Shown: positions 43,007-51,450 of the stretch, piece by piece
How positions within the stretch are numbered: position 1 is the first letter of the stretch
Layout: every line of letters starts with the position of its first letter
Origin: Miniimonas arenae
GTDB lineage: Bacteria > Actinomycetota > Actinomycetes > Actinomycetales > Beutenbergiaceae
Assembly (NCBI RefSeq): GCF_006351005.1
Contig: NZ_VENP01000004.1
Span: forward strand, 40,101 to 104,100
Length of the DNA stretch: 64,000 nt
Direction: 5' to 3'
The notes under the pieces: model-generated
What the model was told of the DNA's origin: nothing
Databases searched by the model: none
The model's input: only the letters and a program-made list of their open reading frames with translations
Position numbers and translations under genes: made by a program

Positions 43007-44548
43007 TCAGTCCCGGAACGTCTCGATGTGCGCACCCAGCTCGATGAGCCGGTCGGCCAGCTGCTCGTAGCCCCGCGCGATGATGTCGACCCCGCGCAGC
43101 ACGCTCGTCCCCTTGGCGGCCATCATCGCGAGCAGGATCACGACGGCGGGCCGCAGCGCGGGCGGGCAGCTCACCTCGGCGCCGGACCAGCGGGTCGGGC
43201 CCGTGACGTCGAGGCGGTGCGGGTCGAGCAGGCGCACGTCGGCGCCCAGCCGGGTCAGGTCGGTGAGGTGGATGGCGCGGTTGTCGTACACCCAGTCGTG
43301 GATCGTGGTGTGGCCCGTGGCGCACGCCGCGATCAGCGCGAAGAACGGCAGGTTGTCGATGTTGAGCCCGGGGAACGGCATCGGGTGGATCTTGTCGATC
43401 GGCGCCTTGAGGTCGCTCGGCGAGACCGTGATGTCGACGAGCCTGGTGCGGCCGTTGAGCGCGGTGTACTCGGGCGAGAGCGTGTAGCGCAGCCCCATCT
43501 CGCCGAGCACGGCGAGCTCGATCTCCATGAACTCGATCGGGACGCGCGCCACGGTGATCTCCGAGCCGGTCACGATGCCGGCGGTGAGCAGGCTCATCGC
43601 CTCGACCGGGTCCTCGCTCACGTGGTACTCCACGTCCGCCTCGATCACGCGGCGTCCGCGCACCCGGAGCGTCGTGGTGCCGATGCCCTCGATCGAGACG
43701 CCGAGCAGCTCGAGGTAGAAGCACAGGTCCTGGACCATGTAGTTGGGCGAGGCGTTGCGGATGACGGTCTCGCCGTCCCGGCCGGCCGCCGCCATGAGCG
43801 CGTTCTCCGTGACCGTGTCGCCGCGCTCGGTGAGGACGACGTAGACGGGCGCGCCCGTGTCCTTCGCCACGCGAGCGTGGTACTCGCCCGAGGTGGCCGT
43901 GACGTCCAGCCCGAACGGGCGCAGCGCGATCATGTGCGGCTCGACCGTGCGCGTGCCGAGGTCGCAGCCGCCGGCGTAGGGGAGCTCGAACGTCGGCTCC
44001 TGGCCGAGCAGCGGGCCGAAGAACATGATGATGCTGCGGGTGCGGCGCGCGGCGTCGTCGTCGATCCCCGAGAGGTCGAGGTCCGCCGGGCGGATGATCT
44101 CGAGGTCGCGGCCGTCCTGGGACCACGTCACCTGGACGCCGATCGACTGCAGCACCGCGACGATCCGGTCGACCTCCACGATCCGCGCGACGCCGCGCAG
44201 GACGGTGCGACCGCGGTTGAGCAGCGAGGCGCACAGCAGGGCGACGGCCGCGTTCTTGGAGGAGTTGACGGTGATGGTGCCCGAGAGCCGGTGCCCACCG
44301 CTCACCCGCAGGTGCGTGGGGCGGGGGGAGGAGGAGATCGGGAGCAGGTCGGCCTCGAGTGCAGCGTTGATGCGGGCGAGCATGTCGACCGAGAGGTTCT
44401 GGCTGCCCTGCTCGATGCGGGCGATCGCGCTCTGCGAGGTGGACAGTCGTTCGGCGAGCTGGGCCTGCGTGAGGCCCTTGTTCTGGCGCGCGCCGCGGAT
44501 GAGCGTGCCGATCGCCACGAGGGGGGTGTCGCCGAGTGTCGTCGTCAT
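43007..44548 (-). CDS. murA: MurA-family UDP-GlcNAc 1-carboxyvinyltransferase with N-terminal HTH
   Basis: The 513-residue protein fuses an XRE-type helix-turn-helix (about residues 14-66, GLTQAQLAERLSTSQSAIARIEQG) to a full MurA fold. Active-site residues are present: Lys98-Asn99 (SSKNAAVALL), the PEP-reactive Cys195 in GGCDLGTR, an Asp in NIDNLP, and an Arg in DNRAIHL. MurA makes UDP-GlcNAc-enolpyruvate, the first committed step of peptidoglycan. HTH-MurA proteins exist in other actinobacteria beside a plain MurA. Whether this is the main enzyme or a regulator-enzyme is open. The start ATG 44548 has a leaderless TACGAT 8 nt upstream. Confidence 0.85.
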   Translation of the reverse strand: MTTTLGDTPLVAIGTLIRGARQNKGLTQAQLAERLSTSQSAIARIEQGSQNLSVDMLARINAALEADLLPISSSPRPTHLRVSGGHRLSGTITVNSSKNAAVALLCASLLNRGRTVLRGVARIVEVDRIVAVLQSIGVQVTWSQDGRDLEIIRPADLDLSGIDDDAARRTRSIIMFFGPLLGQEPTFELPYAGGCDLGTRTVEPHMIALRPFGLDVTATSGEYHARVAKDTGAPVYVVLTERGDTVTENALMAAAGRDGETVIRNASPNYMVQDLCFYLELLGVSIEGIGTTTLRVRGRRVIEADVEYHVSEDPVEAMSLLTAGIVTGSEITVARVPIEFMEIELAVLGEMGLRYTLSPEYTALNGRTRLVDITVSPSDLKAPIDKIHPMPFPGLNIDNLPFFALIAACATGHTTIHDWVYDNRAIHLTDLTRLGADVRLLDPHRLDVTGPTRWSGAEVSCPPALRPAVVILLAMMAAKGTSVLRGVDIIARGYEQLADRLIELGAHIETFRD

Positions 44549-44555
44549 GGGGACG

Positions 44556-44561
44556 ATCGTA
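44556..44561 (-). promoter_or_regulatory. -10 element TACGAT of a leaderless HTH-murA promoter
   Basis: On the minus strand TACGAT lies 8 nt before the ATG at 44548. Confidence 0.5.
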
Positions 44562-44694
44562 ACCACCGGGTGAGATATCTGCGCGGCAGGATGTGAAGAT
44601 CCTGCGTGTCGCGGGGAAAGTTCATGCGCCGGGTGATCTATGCGACCAGGTGCCGGGCTCGGGCAGGGGTTGCGTTCTGCCGCAGACTGTGGTC

Positions 44695-44937
44695 ATGAGC
44701 GACGTGCGGATCATCCTGCTGGAGCGCGCCGGCTGCCACCTCTGCGCCGAGGCCCACGAGGTGCTCGGCCAGGTCGCGCAGGCGAGCGGCGAGCGGTGGG
44801 TGAGCGTCGACGTCGACGCGTCACCCCAGCTGCAGGAGGCGTGGGGCGAGCTCGTGCCCGTCGTGCTCGTCGACGGCGCGGAGCGCGGGCACTGGCGCCT
44901 GGACGCCACCCGGGTGCTGGCGGCCCTGCGGGGGTGA
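44695..44937 (+). CDS. Glutaredoxin-like thiol protein
   Basis: The 80-residue protein starts MSDVRIILLERAGCHLCAEA, with a CHLC redox motif (Cys14 and Cys17) and the cis-Pro in ELVPVVLVDG. It belongs to the short glutaredoxin-family (DUF836/glutaredoxin 2-like) proteins. Electron donors and targets are unknown; in actinobacteria mycothiol-linked systems are likely. ATG 44695 has CAGACT 7 nt upstream, an imperfect leaderless -10. It lies divergent from the HTH-murA gene. Confidence 0.85.
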   Translation: MSDVRIILLERAGCHLCAEAHEVLGQVAQASGERWVSVDVDASPQLQEAWGELVPVVLVDGAERGHWRLDATRVLAALRG

Positions 44938-45051
44938 GGCGGCCGGGCGGGGCGAGCTCGCCGTCGTGCGCGCGCGGTGACGGCGTACGCCGGGTCAGGG
45001 TGCCGCGCCGTCGGCTCGCCGTCGTGCGCGACGGCGAACGTCCGGACACGC
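44938..45051. repeat. Intergenic TCGCCGTC/GACGGCGA hairpin words
   Basis: This spacer holds CTCGCCGTCG at 44957-44966 and again near 45015, the second as part of TCGCCGTCG-TGCG-CGACGGCGA (about 45016-45037), a perfect 9-bp hairpin. The same words occur in the spacers at 28.7 kb and 3.9 kb. It may help to terminate the glutaredoxin-like gene. Confidence 0.5.
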
Positions 45052-45085
45052 GTGAGGGGCGGGTCCCGCGGGACCCGCCCCTCAC
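45052..45085 (-). terminator. Hairpin terminator after yceI
   Basis: A perfect 16-bp stem, GTGAGGGGCGGGTCCC and its complement with GC at the centre, about 33 bp past the yceI stop on the minus strand. It can also serve the converging glutaredoxin-like gene. Confidence 0.8.
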
Positions 45086-45118
45086 GGCGGTGCTGTCGCG
45101 CCTTCGGGCGCAGCGCGG

Positions 45119-45652
45119 TCAGGCCTGCTTGACGGCCGAGACCTCGATGAGGATCTTCACCTTGTCACCGAGCAGCACGCCGCCCGCCTCCAGCGGCGCG
45201 TTCCAGGTGATGTCGAAGTCGGTCCGGGAGATCTCGGTGCTGGCCGAGAAGCCGATGCGCTCGTTGCCGTACGCGTCGGCGCCGGCGCCGTTGTACTCGA
45301 CCTCGAGCTCGACCGGCTTGGTGATGCCGTTGACCGTGAGGTCGCCGCTGAGCGTGAAGTCCTCGCCCGCGCCGGCGAAGCCGGTCGAGGTGAAGGTCCA
45401 CTCGGGGTTGGTCTCGACGCTGAAGAAGTCCGAGGACTGCAGGTGGCCGTCGCGCTGCGCGTTGCCGGTGTCCACGCTGCTCGCGACGATGGTCGCGTTC
45501 GCGGTGGAGTCGGCCGGGTTGTCGGCCACGACGACGGCGCCCGAGAACTCGGTGAAGCGCCCGCGCACCTTGGCGATGCCCGCGTGACGGATGGTGAAGG
45601 CCACCTCGCTGTGCGAGGCGTCGATGGCGTACGTGCCGGTGGGGATGCCCAT
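45119..45652 (-). CDS. YceI family protein
   Basis: The 177-residue protein is a lipocalin-like YceI protein: GTYAIDASHSEVAFTIRHAGIAKVRGRF at the start, VASSVDTGNAQRDGHLQSSDFF in the middle, and RTDFDITWN near the end. YceI proteins bind long polyisoprenoid or amide lipids. This copy has no signal peptide, so it is cytoplasmic. The ATG at 45652 has TTGGAG 7 nt upstream; a TTG at 45694 would run through an operator palindrome. It is divergent from marR and very likely under its control. Confidence 0.88.
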   Translation of the reverse strand: MGIPTGTYAIDASHSEVAFTIRHAGIAKVRGRFTEFSGAVVVADNPADSTANATIVASSVDTGNAQRDGHLQSSDFFSVETNPEWTFTSTGFAGAGEDFTLSGDLTVNGITKPVELEVEYNGAGADAYGNERIGFSASTEISRTDFDITWNAPLEAGGVLLGDKVKILIEVSAVKQA

Positions 45653-45681
45653 GAGGTGCTCCAAGGTGAGACGTCTGGTTG

Positions 45682-45725
45682 GTTGAACACTCAACTTCTA
45701 TCACAGATGTGCTTGTCTCGACAAG
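45682..45725. promoter_or_regulatory. Two palindromes between yceI and marR
   Basis: GTTGAACACTCAAC (45682-45695, 5-bp arms) and CTTGTCTCGACAAG (45712-45725, 6-bp arms with TC between) lie in the 130-bp gap. The second is the better MarR-type operator. Both are placed to block yceI and marR promoters. Confidence 0.65.
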
Positions 45726-45771
45726 TAATCGCGGCGAGCGGATCGCGCACCGAGACGGCTCGCCACCTCCG

Positions 45772-45777
45772 TACCAT
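45772..45777 (+). promoter_or_regulatory. -10 element TACCAT of a leaderless marR promoter
   Basis: TACCAT lies 7 nt before the ATG at 45784. Confidence 0.55.
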
Positions 45778-45783
45778 CGGCTC

Positions 45784-46401
45784 ATGAACACCCCGCGCGA
45801 CGGCGAGGAAGCGCCGGTGAGCGCGTCGGGAACGGCGGGTGAGCCGCGGTGGCTCACCGCCGAGCAGCAGCGCGACTGGCGCGCGACCATCGTGGGGGCT
45901 TCGTTCCTCATGCGCGCGCTCTCGGCCGACCTGGAGACGGCGAGCGGGCTGTCGATGGCGGAGTACGAGCTGCTCGTGCGGCTGTCCGAGGCCCCGGAGC
46001 ACCGCGTGCGGATGTCCGAGCTCGCCGACTCGGTGGCGCACTCTCGCAGCCGCGTCACGCACACCGTCGCGCGGCTCGAGAGCGCCGGGCTCGTGGCCCG
46101 CCGCCCCGCGGCGAAGGACGGCCGCGGGGTCGAGGCCGCTCTCACCGAGCGCGGCATGCGTCGCCTCGAGGAGGCGGCGCCCGGTCACGTGGCCTCGGTG
46201 CGGGCCCGGCTCGTCGACGTGCTCTCGGCGCAGCAGCTGCGCGACCTCGGCGGCGCGATGCGCGCCGTGCTCGAGGCCGCGGGGATCGACGCGTTGCCGG
46301 GTGGGGCCGAGGGTGCTGGAGGTGAGGGTGCTGGGACTGAGGGTGCCTGGGCCGAGGGTGCCGGCGTCGACGGTGGGAGTGGCAGGAACGCCGGCTGCTA
46401 G
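45784..46401 (+). CDS. MarR-family regulator with Gly/Ala/Glu-rich tail
   Basis: The 205-residue protein has the MarR winged helix: LSMAEYELLVRLSEAPEHRVRMSELADSV, HSRSRVTHTVARLESAGLVAR and the wing RRPAAKDGRGVEAALTERG. The last 40 residues are a low-complexity tail of GGEGAGTEGAWAEGAG-type repeats, absent from typical MarR proteins of about 150 residues. The pair MarR/YceI is common in actinobacteria. It likely senses a small molecule or oxidant and represses yceI and itself through the palindromes between them. Confidence 0.85.
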   Translation: MNTPRDGEEAPVSASGTAGEPRWLTAEQQRDWRATIVGASFLMRALSADLETASGLSMAEYELLVRLSEAPEHRVRMSELADSVAHSRSRVTHTVARLESAGLVARRPAAKDGRGVEAALTERGMRRLEEAAPGHVASVRARLVDVLSAQQLRDLGGAMRAVLEAAGIDALPGGAEGAGGEGAGTEGAWAEGAGVDGGSGRNAGC

Positions 46402-46567
46402 CGCACCGGACCACCCGGGTGGCTGGGTGGCCCGCGCTCGGGAACGACACCGGTCGGGTCCTCGCTCGGTGCGTCGCCCTGCGCTCGGCATGAGTGCTGC
46501 AGCCGTGAGCGACCGGGCCGGAGCGACCCGGCCGGAGCACCCAGGGACGTCTGCGACACTAGGGAGC

Positions 46568-47209
46568 ATGTCCCGCACCATCGTCCATCTCGTGCGCCAC
46601 GGGGAGGTCCACAACCCGGACGGCGTGCTCTACGGCAGGCTCGACGGCTACCGCCTGTCCGAGCGGGGCGCCGCGATGGCCGATGCGGTCGCCCAGGCGT
46701 TCGCGGGCGCGGACGTGACGCACGTCATCTCCTCCCCGCTTCAGCGTGCGCAGGAGACCGCGGCGCCGATCGCCGCGACCCTCGCGCTCGACGTCGAGAC
46801 CGACGAGCGCCTCATCGAGGCCGCCAACCTGCTGGAGGGCCGCCGACTCGCCGGTGCGGGCGGCCGGGAGCTCCTGACGCCGTCGGTGCTGCGGCACCTG
46901 TGGAACCCGCTGCGGCCGTCGTGGGGCGAACCGTTCACCGAGCAGCGCGACCGCATGTTCGCCGCGATCGCCGACGCGCGCCGACTGGCCGACGGCCACG
47001 AGGCCGTGCTCGTCTCGCACCAGTCGCCGATCTGGGCCGTCCGACGCTCGCTGCAGGGCCGGCCGCTGTGGCACGACCCCCGCTCGCGGGAGTGCTCGCT
47101 GGCGTCCGTCACCTCCCTCACGTTCGAGGACGCGCGCCTCGTCGGGCACGACTACGCCGAGCCCGCCGCCGCGCTCCTGCCCGGTGCCTCCTCGGTGCCC
47201 GGTGCGTAG
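46568..47209 (+). CDS. Histidine phosphatase family protein
   Basis: The 213-residue protein has the phosphoglycerate-mutase-like signature VHLVRHGEVHNPDG, ISSPLQRAQETAAPIA and VSHQSPIWAVRRSLQG with the second His. It is a phosphatase of unknown substrate. It starts the cytochrome c maturation operon: the TlpA gene begins 8 bp inside its end. This arrangement (phosphatase, TlpA, CcdA, ResB, CcsB) is conserved in actinobacteria, although the phosphatase's role there is unproven. Confidence 0.88.
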   Translation: MSRTIVHLVRHGEVHNPDGVLYGRLDGYRLSERGAAMADAVAQAFAGADVTHVISSPLQRAQETAAPIAATLALDVETDERLIEAANLLEGRRLAGAGGRELLTPSVLRHLWNPLRPSWGEPFTEQRDRMFAAIADARRLADGHEAVLVSHQSPIWAVRRSLQGRPLWHDPRSRECSLASVTSLTFEDARLVGHDYAEPAAALLPGASSVPGA

Positions 47210-47822
47210 CCGCACGGCCCGTGCCGGGCGAACGGCACACCCGCGCGGGGCGGCGCTCGCCGCGCTTGCCGTGGGCGCTCTCCTCGCCGGCGGCCTCGTC
47301 GGCTGCTCGGCCCAGGGGTCGGACACCCCGGCCGTGGCGGACGCGGGCTACGACGCGGGCGACGGCTCCTTCACCACCTGGGCCCCGGCCGACCGCCAGA
47401 ACGCGATCGAGCTGACCGGGGAGACCTTCGACGGCCAGGCCGTCGACCTCGCCGACTGGCGCGGGGAGGTGGTGGTCCTCAACTTCTGGTACGCCGACTG
47501 CCCGCCGTGCCGCGTCGAGGCGCCCGACCTCGCGGCGATCGCGACCGACTACACCGGCCAGGGCGTGCAGGTGCTCGGCGTGAACGCGCGCGACGACGCC
47601 GCCCGGGTCGAGGCCTTCAACGAGAGCTTCGGCGTCGGGTACCCGAGCCTGCAGGACTCCTCGGCCACTGCCGTCGCCGCGCTCGAGGGCGTGGTGCCGC
47701 TCAGCGCCTACCCCACCACGGTCGTGCTCGACCGCGAGGGTCGGCCGGCCGCGCGGATCATGGGGCTCGCCGACGGGAAGACGTTGCGCGGGCTCATCGA
47801 CGACACGCTCGCCGAGAGCTGA
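47202..47822 (+). CDS. resA: TlpA/ResA-type thiol-disulfide lipoprotein
   Basis: The 206-residue protein has a lipoprotein signal ending GALLAGGLVGCS and a thioredoxin fold with the CPPC motif in WYADCPPCRVEAPDL, DYTGQGVQVLGVNARDD and cis-Pro in LSAYPTTVVLDREG. It reduces the haem-binding cysteines of apocytochrome c outside the membrane. I chose GTG 47202, which overlaps the phosphatase by 8 bp. GTG 47184 is the alternative. Its stop overlaps the ccdA ATG (TGATG). Confidence 0.92.
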   Translation: MRSRTARAGRTAHPRGAALAALAVGALLAGGLVGCSAQGSDTPAVADAGYDAGDGSFTTWAPADRQNAIELTGETFDGQAVDLADWRGEVVVLNFWYADCPPCRVEAPDLAAIATDYTGQGVQVLGVNARDDAARVEAFNESFGVGYPSLQDSSATAVAALEGVVPLSAYPTTVVLDREGRPAARIMGLADGKTLRGLIDDTLAES

Positions 47823-48592
47823 TGGACCTCAGCGGCATCGGCGACGCCTTCGCCCAGACCGTGCTGAACGGGCCGCTGCTCGTGGCACTCCCGGTCGCGC
47901 TCCTCGCGGGCTTCGTGTCGTTCGCCTCGCCGTGCGTGCTGCCGCTCGTGCCCGGCTACCTCGGGTACGTGAGCGGGATGACGGGTCAGGACCTCGGCCA
48001 GGTCACCGGCGCCGCGCGGGGCCGCCTGCTGGCCGGCGTGCTGGCGTTCGTCGCGGGCTTCTCCGTGGTGTTCGTCGCGCTCGGACTCGTCTTCGTGCAG
48101 GTGGGCGCCGCGCTCACGCCGTGGCTCGACGTCGTGATGCGCGTGCTCGGCGTCGTCGTGATCCTCATGGGTCTGGCGTTCCTCGGCTGGCTGCCGTGGC
48201 TGCAGCGGGAGGCCCGCGTGCACGTCGGCCCGCGCGCCGGCATCGGCGGCGCGGCGCTGCTCGGCGTGACGTTCGGGTTCGGCTGGGCGCCGTGCATCGG
48301 CCCCACGCTCGCGGCGATCACGATCCTCGCGCTGCCCACCGGCTCGCCCGCGCGCGGTGCGATCCTCGCGCTGGCCTACTGCGCGGGTCTCGGGCTGCCG
48401 TTCGTCCTCATCGCACTGGCGTTCCGGCGTTCGGCGCGGGCCATGCGGTTCCTGCGCGAGCACCGCCTCGCGATCATGCGGATCGGCGGCGCGCTGCTGG
48501 TGCTGGTGGGTCTCGCGCTGGTGACCGGGCTGTGGGGGCGACTCATCGGCGTCGTGGGCTCGTGGGTGGCGCAGTACGGGACGGTGGTGTGA
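47822..48592 (+). CDS. ccdA: Cytochrome c biogenesis protein CcdA
   Basis: The 256-residue protein has six membrane helices with the two redox cysteines in FASPCVLPLVPGYLGY and FGWAPCIGPTL. It passes electrons from cytoplasmic thioredoxin across the membrane to the TlpA protein. Start ATG overlaps the resA stop by one base, and its own stop overlaps the resB ATG the same way (TGATG), showing tight coupling. Confidence 0.94.
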   Translation: MDLSGIGDAFAQTVLNGPLLVALPVALLAGFVSFASPCVLPLVPGYLGYVSGMTGQDLGQVTGAARGRLLAGVLAFVAGFSVVFVALGLVFVQVGAALTPWLDVVMRVLGVVVILMGLAFLGWLPWLQREARVHVGPRAGIGGAALLGVTFGFGWAPCIGPTLAAITILALPTGSPARGAILALAYCAGLGLPFVLIALAFRRSARAMRFLREHRLAIMRIGGALLVLVGLALVTGLWGRLIGVVGSWVAQYGTVV

Positions 48593-50382
48593 TGCGCTAC
48601 CGCCCCGAGGGACTGGCCGGCGAGCCGGAGGTGGAGGAGTCGGGCGAGGACGGCACGCCCGACGGCGCAGCCCGCGACGGCGAGGCTCGCGACGGCGAGG
48701 CGGCGCGCGCCTCGGCCACGGCAGCGCCGTCTGCCCCTGCAAGCAACACCGCCACCGCGACCTTGACCCCGACCGCGACCGCCACGGGCGACCAGCTCGC
48801 CCGGTGGGGCGCCCGCGAGTGGCTGCGGTGGATGTGGCGCCAGCTCACGTCGATGCGCGTGGCGCTGCTGCTCCTGCTGCTGCTCGCCGTCGCGGCGCTG
48901 CCCGGTGCGTTCTTCCCGCAGCGGCCGCAGACGCCGGAGAAGGTGGCGCAGTACTACCTTGACCACCCCGACCTCGCGCCCGTGCTCGAGCGGTTCGGCC
49001 TCTTCGACGTCTACGCCTCGCCGTGGTTCGCGGCCGTGTACCTGCTGCTGTTCGTGAGCCTCGTGGGCTGCATCGTGCCGCGGGCGATCGATCACGTGCG
49101 CACCCTGCGGGAGCCGCCGCCCCGGGCGCCGCGCCGCTTCTCGCGGTTCCCGGTGCGGGACGCGTTCGTCACGACGAGCACGCGCGACGACGTCGTGGCC
49201 TCCGCGACGACGGCGCTGAAGCCCTACCGCGTGCGGCGCGAGGAGGCCAGGGGCGTCGTCACGCTGTCGGCCGAGCGCGGCTACCTGCGTGAGGCCGGCA
49301 ACATCACGTTCCACCTCGCGCTCGTGGGCCTGCTCGTCTCGGTGGCGTACGGCTCGCTCGTGCACTACCGCGGGCAGGTCATCGTGGTCGAGGGGGAGAC
49401 GTTCGCGAACTCACGGATCGCCTACGACTCCTTCGACGCCGGCACGTGGTTCGCGGCGGACTCCCTCGACCCGTTCCGGATGCAGCTGGACTCTTTCACC
49501 GCCGAGTTCGACGAGACGACCGGCGCCGCGAAGGACTTCACCGCGTCCGTCACCGTGACCGAGCCCGACGGCGAGCCCACGGCCGCGACGATCAAGGTGA
49601 ACCACCCGCTGCGGGTCGGCGGCGCGAACGTCTACCTCATGGGCAACGGGTTCGCGCCGCGGGTGCAGGTGCGCGACGCCAGCGGCGCGCTTGCGTTCTC
49701 CGGCGCCGTCCCGTTCATCCCGCAGAACGACGCGACGTACGAGTCCCGCGGCGTCATCAAAGTCGCGGACACGACGACGGGCACGCAGATCGGCCTCAAC
49801 GGCTGGCTCCTGCCCACGGCGGTCGTGGACGCGGACGCCAACGCGTTCTCGATCTCGCCCTACCCCGACGACCCGGCGCTCGTGCTCGACGTCTGGTCCG
49901 GCGACCTCGGCCTGGACGACGGCGTGCCCCAGAACGTCTACCAGCTCGACACCGACGGACTCACCCAGGTGACGCAGCAGACGACGGCGGACGACGGCAC
50001 CGAGACGACCGAGCCCGTGCGCGTGGTCGTCCGCCCGGGGGAGACCGTGGACCTGCCCGACGGGCTCGGGACGATCACGTTCGAGGACCTGCCCCGCTAC
50101 GTCGGGCTCGACCTGCGCTACGACCCGACGCTCGGCTTCGTCCTCACGTTCGCGCTGCTCGCGCTGGGCGGGCTGGCGGGCTCGCTGTTCCTGCCGCGTC
50201 GGCGCGTGTTCGTCCGTGTCGGCGCGGATGACGCGGGCCGTACAGTGGTCACCGCCGCCGCGCTCGCGCGTGGCGACGACCCCGGCCTGGACCGTGAGCT
50301 GCAGCGCGTGCTGACGCCGCTGCGCAGCGGGCCCGGCTCGGGGGACGCCCCGCCGACGCAGTCCCCTGGGAGCACCGCATGA
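48592..50382 (+). CDS. resB: Cytochrome c biogenesis protein ResB
   Basis: The 596-residue protein begins with a polar Ala/Thr/Glu-rich stretch of about 70 residues, then three helices (MRVALLLLLLLAVAALPGAFFP, WFAAVYLLLFVSLVGCIVPRA, ITFHLALVGLLVSVAYG). A large extracytoplasmic beta-rich domain follows, and a last helix (VLTFALLALGGLAGSLFLP). ResB with CcsB exports haem and attaches it to apocytochrome c (system II). It overlaps ccsB by four bases. Confidence 0.93.
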   Translation: MRYRPEGLAGEPEVEESGEDGTPDGAARDGEARDGEAARASATAAPSAPASNTATATLTPTATATGDQLARWGAREWLRWMWRQLTSMRVALLLLLLLAVAALPGAFFPQRPQTPEKVAQYYLDHPDLAPVLERFGLFDVYASPWFAAVYLLLFVSLVGCIVPRAIDHVRTLREPPPRAPRRFSRFPVRDAFVTTSTRDDVVASATTALKPYRVRREEARGVVTLSAERGYLREAGNITFHLALVGLLVSVAYGSLVHYRGQVIVVEGETFANSRIAYDSFDAGTWFAADSLDPFRMQLDSFTAEFDETTGAAKDFTASVTVTEPDGEPTAATIKVNHPLRVGGANVYLMGNGFAPRVQVRDASGALAFSGAVPFIPQNDATYESRGVIKVADTTTGTQIGLNGWLLPTAVVDADANAFSISPYPDDPALVLDVWSGDLGLDDGVPQNVYQLDTDGLTQVTQQTTADDGTETTEPVRVVVRPGETVDLPDGLGTITFEDLPRYVGLDLRYDPTLGFVLTFALLALGGLAGSLFLPRRRVFVRVGADDAGRTVVTAAALARGDDPGLDRELQRVLTPLRSGPGSGDAPPTQSPGSTA

Positions 50383-51419
50383 CCGAGCTCGGCCAGCTCA
50401 GCCTCTACCTCGTCACGGCAGCGATGACGTGCTACCTCATCGCCACGGTCACCTTCGCGATCGACCTCTCGCGTCGCGTCGCGAGCGCGCCGTCCCGGGT
50501 CCGCGAGCCGCAGCTCGTCGCGGCCGGTGCGCCCGCCGAGGCAGCCGGGAGCGCGACCGCCGACGCGGCCGCGCTGCCTCCCGCGACGCCGGTGAACGGC
50601 GCGGCGAGGACGAACGCGGGCGGTGCGGCCGAGCCGGCCACGGGCTCGGGTGACGCCGCGGGGCCGACGCAGGTTCGCCGTCGGGCCGCCGCCATCGGGA
50701 TGTCGACCTTCGTGCTCGGTGCGCTGTTCCTGCTCATCGGGATCGTGCTGCGCGGCATTGCCGCCGGGCGCGTGCCGTGGGCGAACATGTACGAGTTCAC
50801 GATGGTCGCGGTGTTCGTGGCGAGCGCACTGTTCCTCGGCATTCAGCGGCGCCGCGACGTGCGCTACCTCGGGACCTTCATCTCGCTGCTCGCGGTGCTG
50901 GCGCTCTTCCTCGCGCTCACGGTGCTCTACACCGACCCGGCCGCCGTGCAGCCCGCCCTGCAGAGCTACTGGCTCGCGATCCACGTGTCGATCGCCTCCA
51001 GCGCGATGGGTGTGTTCGCCGTCGCCGCGACGACCTCGGTCCTGCAGCTGGTCAAGGACCGGGCCGAGCACCGCGGCACCGCGGGACGTCTCGCGGCCAA
51101 GCTGCCGACGGCGGACTCGCTCGAGCGGCTGTCCTACCGGATCAACGCCGTGGGGTTCGTGCTGTGGACCTTCGTGCTGATCTCCGGGTCGATCTGGGCC
51201 GAGCACGCCTGGGGCCGCTTCTGGGGCTGGGACCCCAAGGAGGTCTGGAGCTTTGTGATCTGGGTGGTCTACGCCGCCTACCTGCACGCCCGCTCCACGC
51301 GCGGCTGGGAGGGCCGGCGGGCCGCCTGGTTCTCGATCATCGGGTTCGTCTCGATCCTCGTGAACTACTACGTCGTGAACTTCTTCTTCAGCTCGCTGCA
51401 CAGCTACTCCGGAGTCTGA
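50379..51419 (+). CDS. ccsB: Cytochrome c biogenesis protein CcsB/CcsA (haem handling)
   Basis: The 346-residue membrane protein has the tryptophan-rich haem motif WGRFWGWDPKEVWSFVIWVVYAAYLHARS, and about eight helices. Between helix 1 and 2 lies a Pro/Ala-rich cytoplasmic loop of about 75 residues. The C-terminus ends NYYVVNFFFSSLHSYSGV, as in other CcsB proteins. It is the last gene of the operon and converges on a minus-strand gene 31 bp away. Confidence 0.94.
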   Translation: MTELGQLSLYLVTAAMTCYLIATVTFAIDLSRRVASAPSRVREPQLVAAGAPAEAAGSATADAAALPPATPVNGAARTNAGGAAEPATGSGDAAGPTQVRRRAAAIGMSTFVLGALFLLIGIVLRGIAAGRVPWANMYEFTMVAVFVASALFLGIQRRRDVRYLGTFISLLAVLALFLALTVLYTDPAAVQPALQSYWLAIHVSIASSAMGVFAVAATTSVLQLVKDRAEHRGTAGRLAAKLPTADSLERLSYRINAVGFVLWTFVLISGSIWAEHAWGRFWGWDPKEVWSFVIWVVYAAYLHARSTRGWEGRRAAWFSIIGFVSILVNYYVVNFFFSSLHSYSGV

Positions 51420-51450
51420 CCCGCCGGTTCCGAGCAGCCGGTTCGGACGG

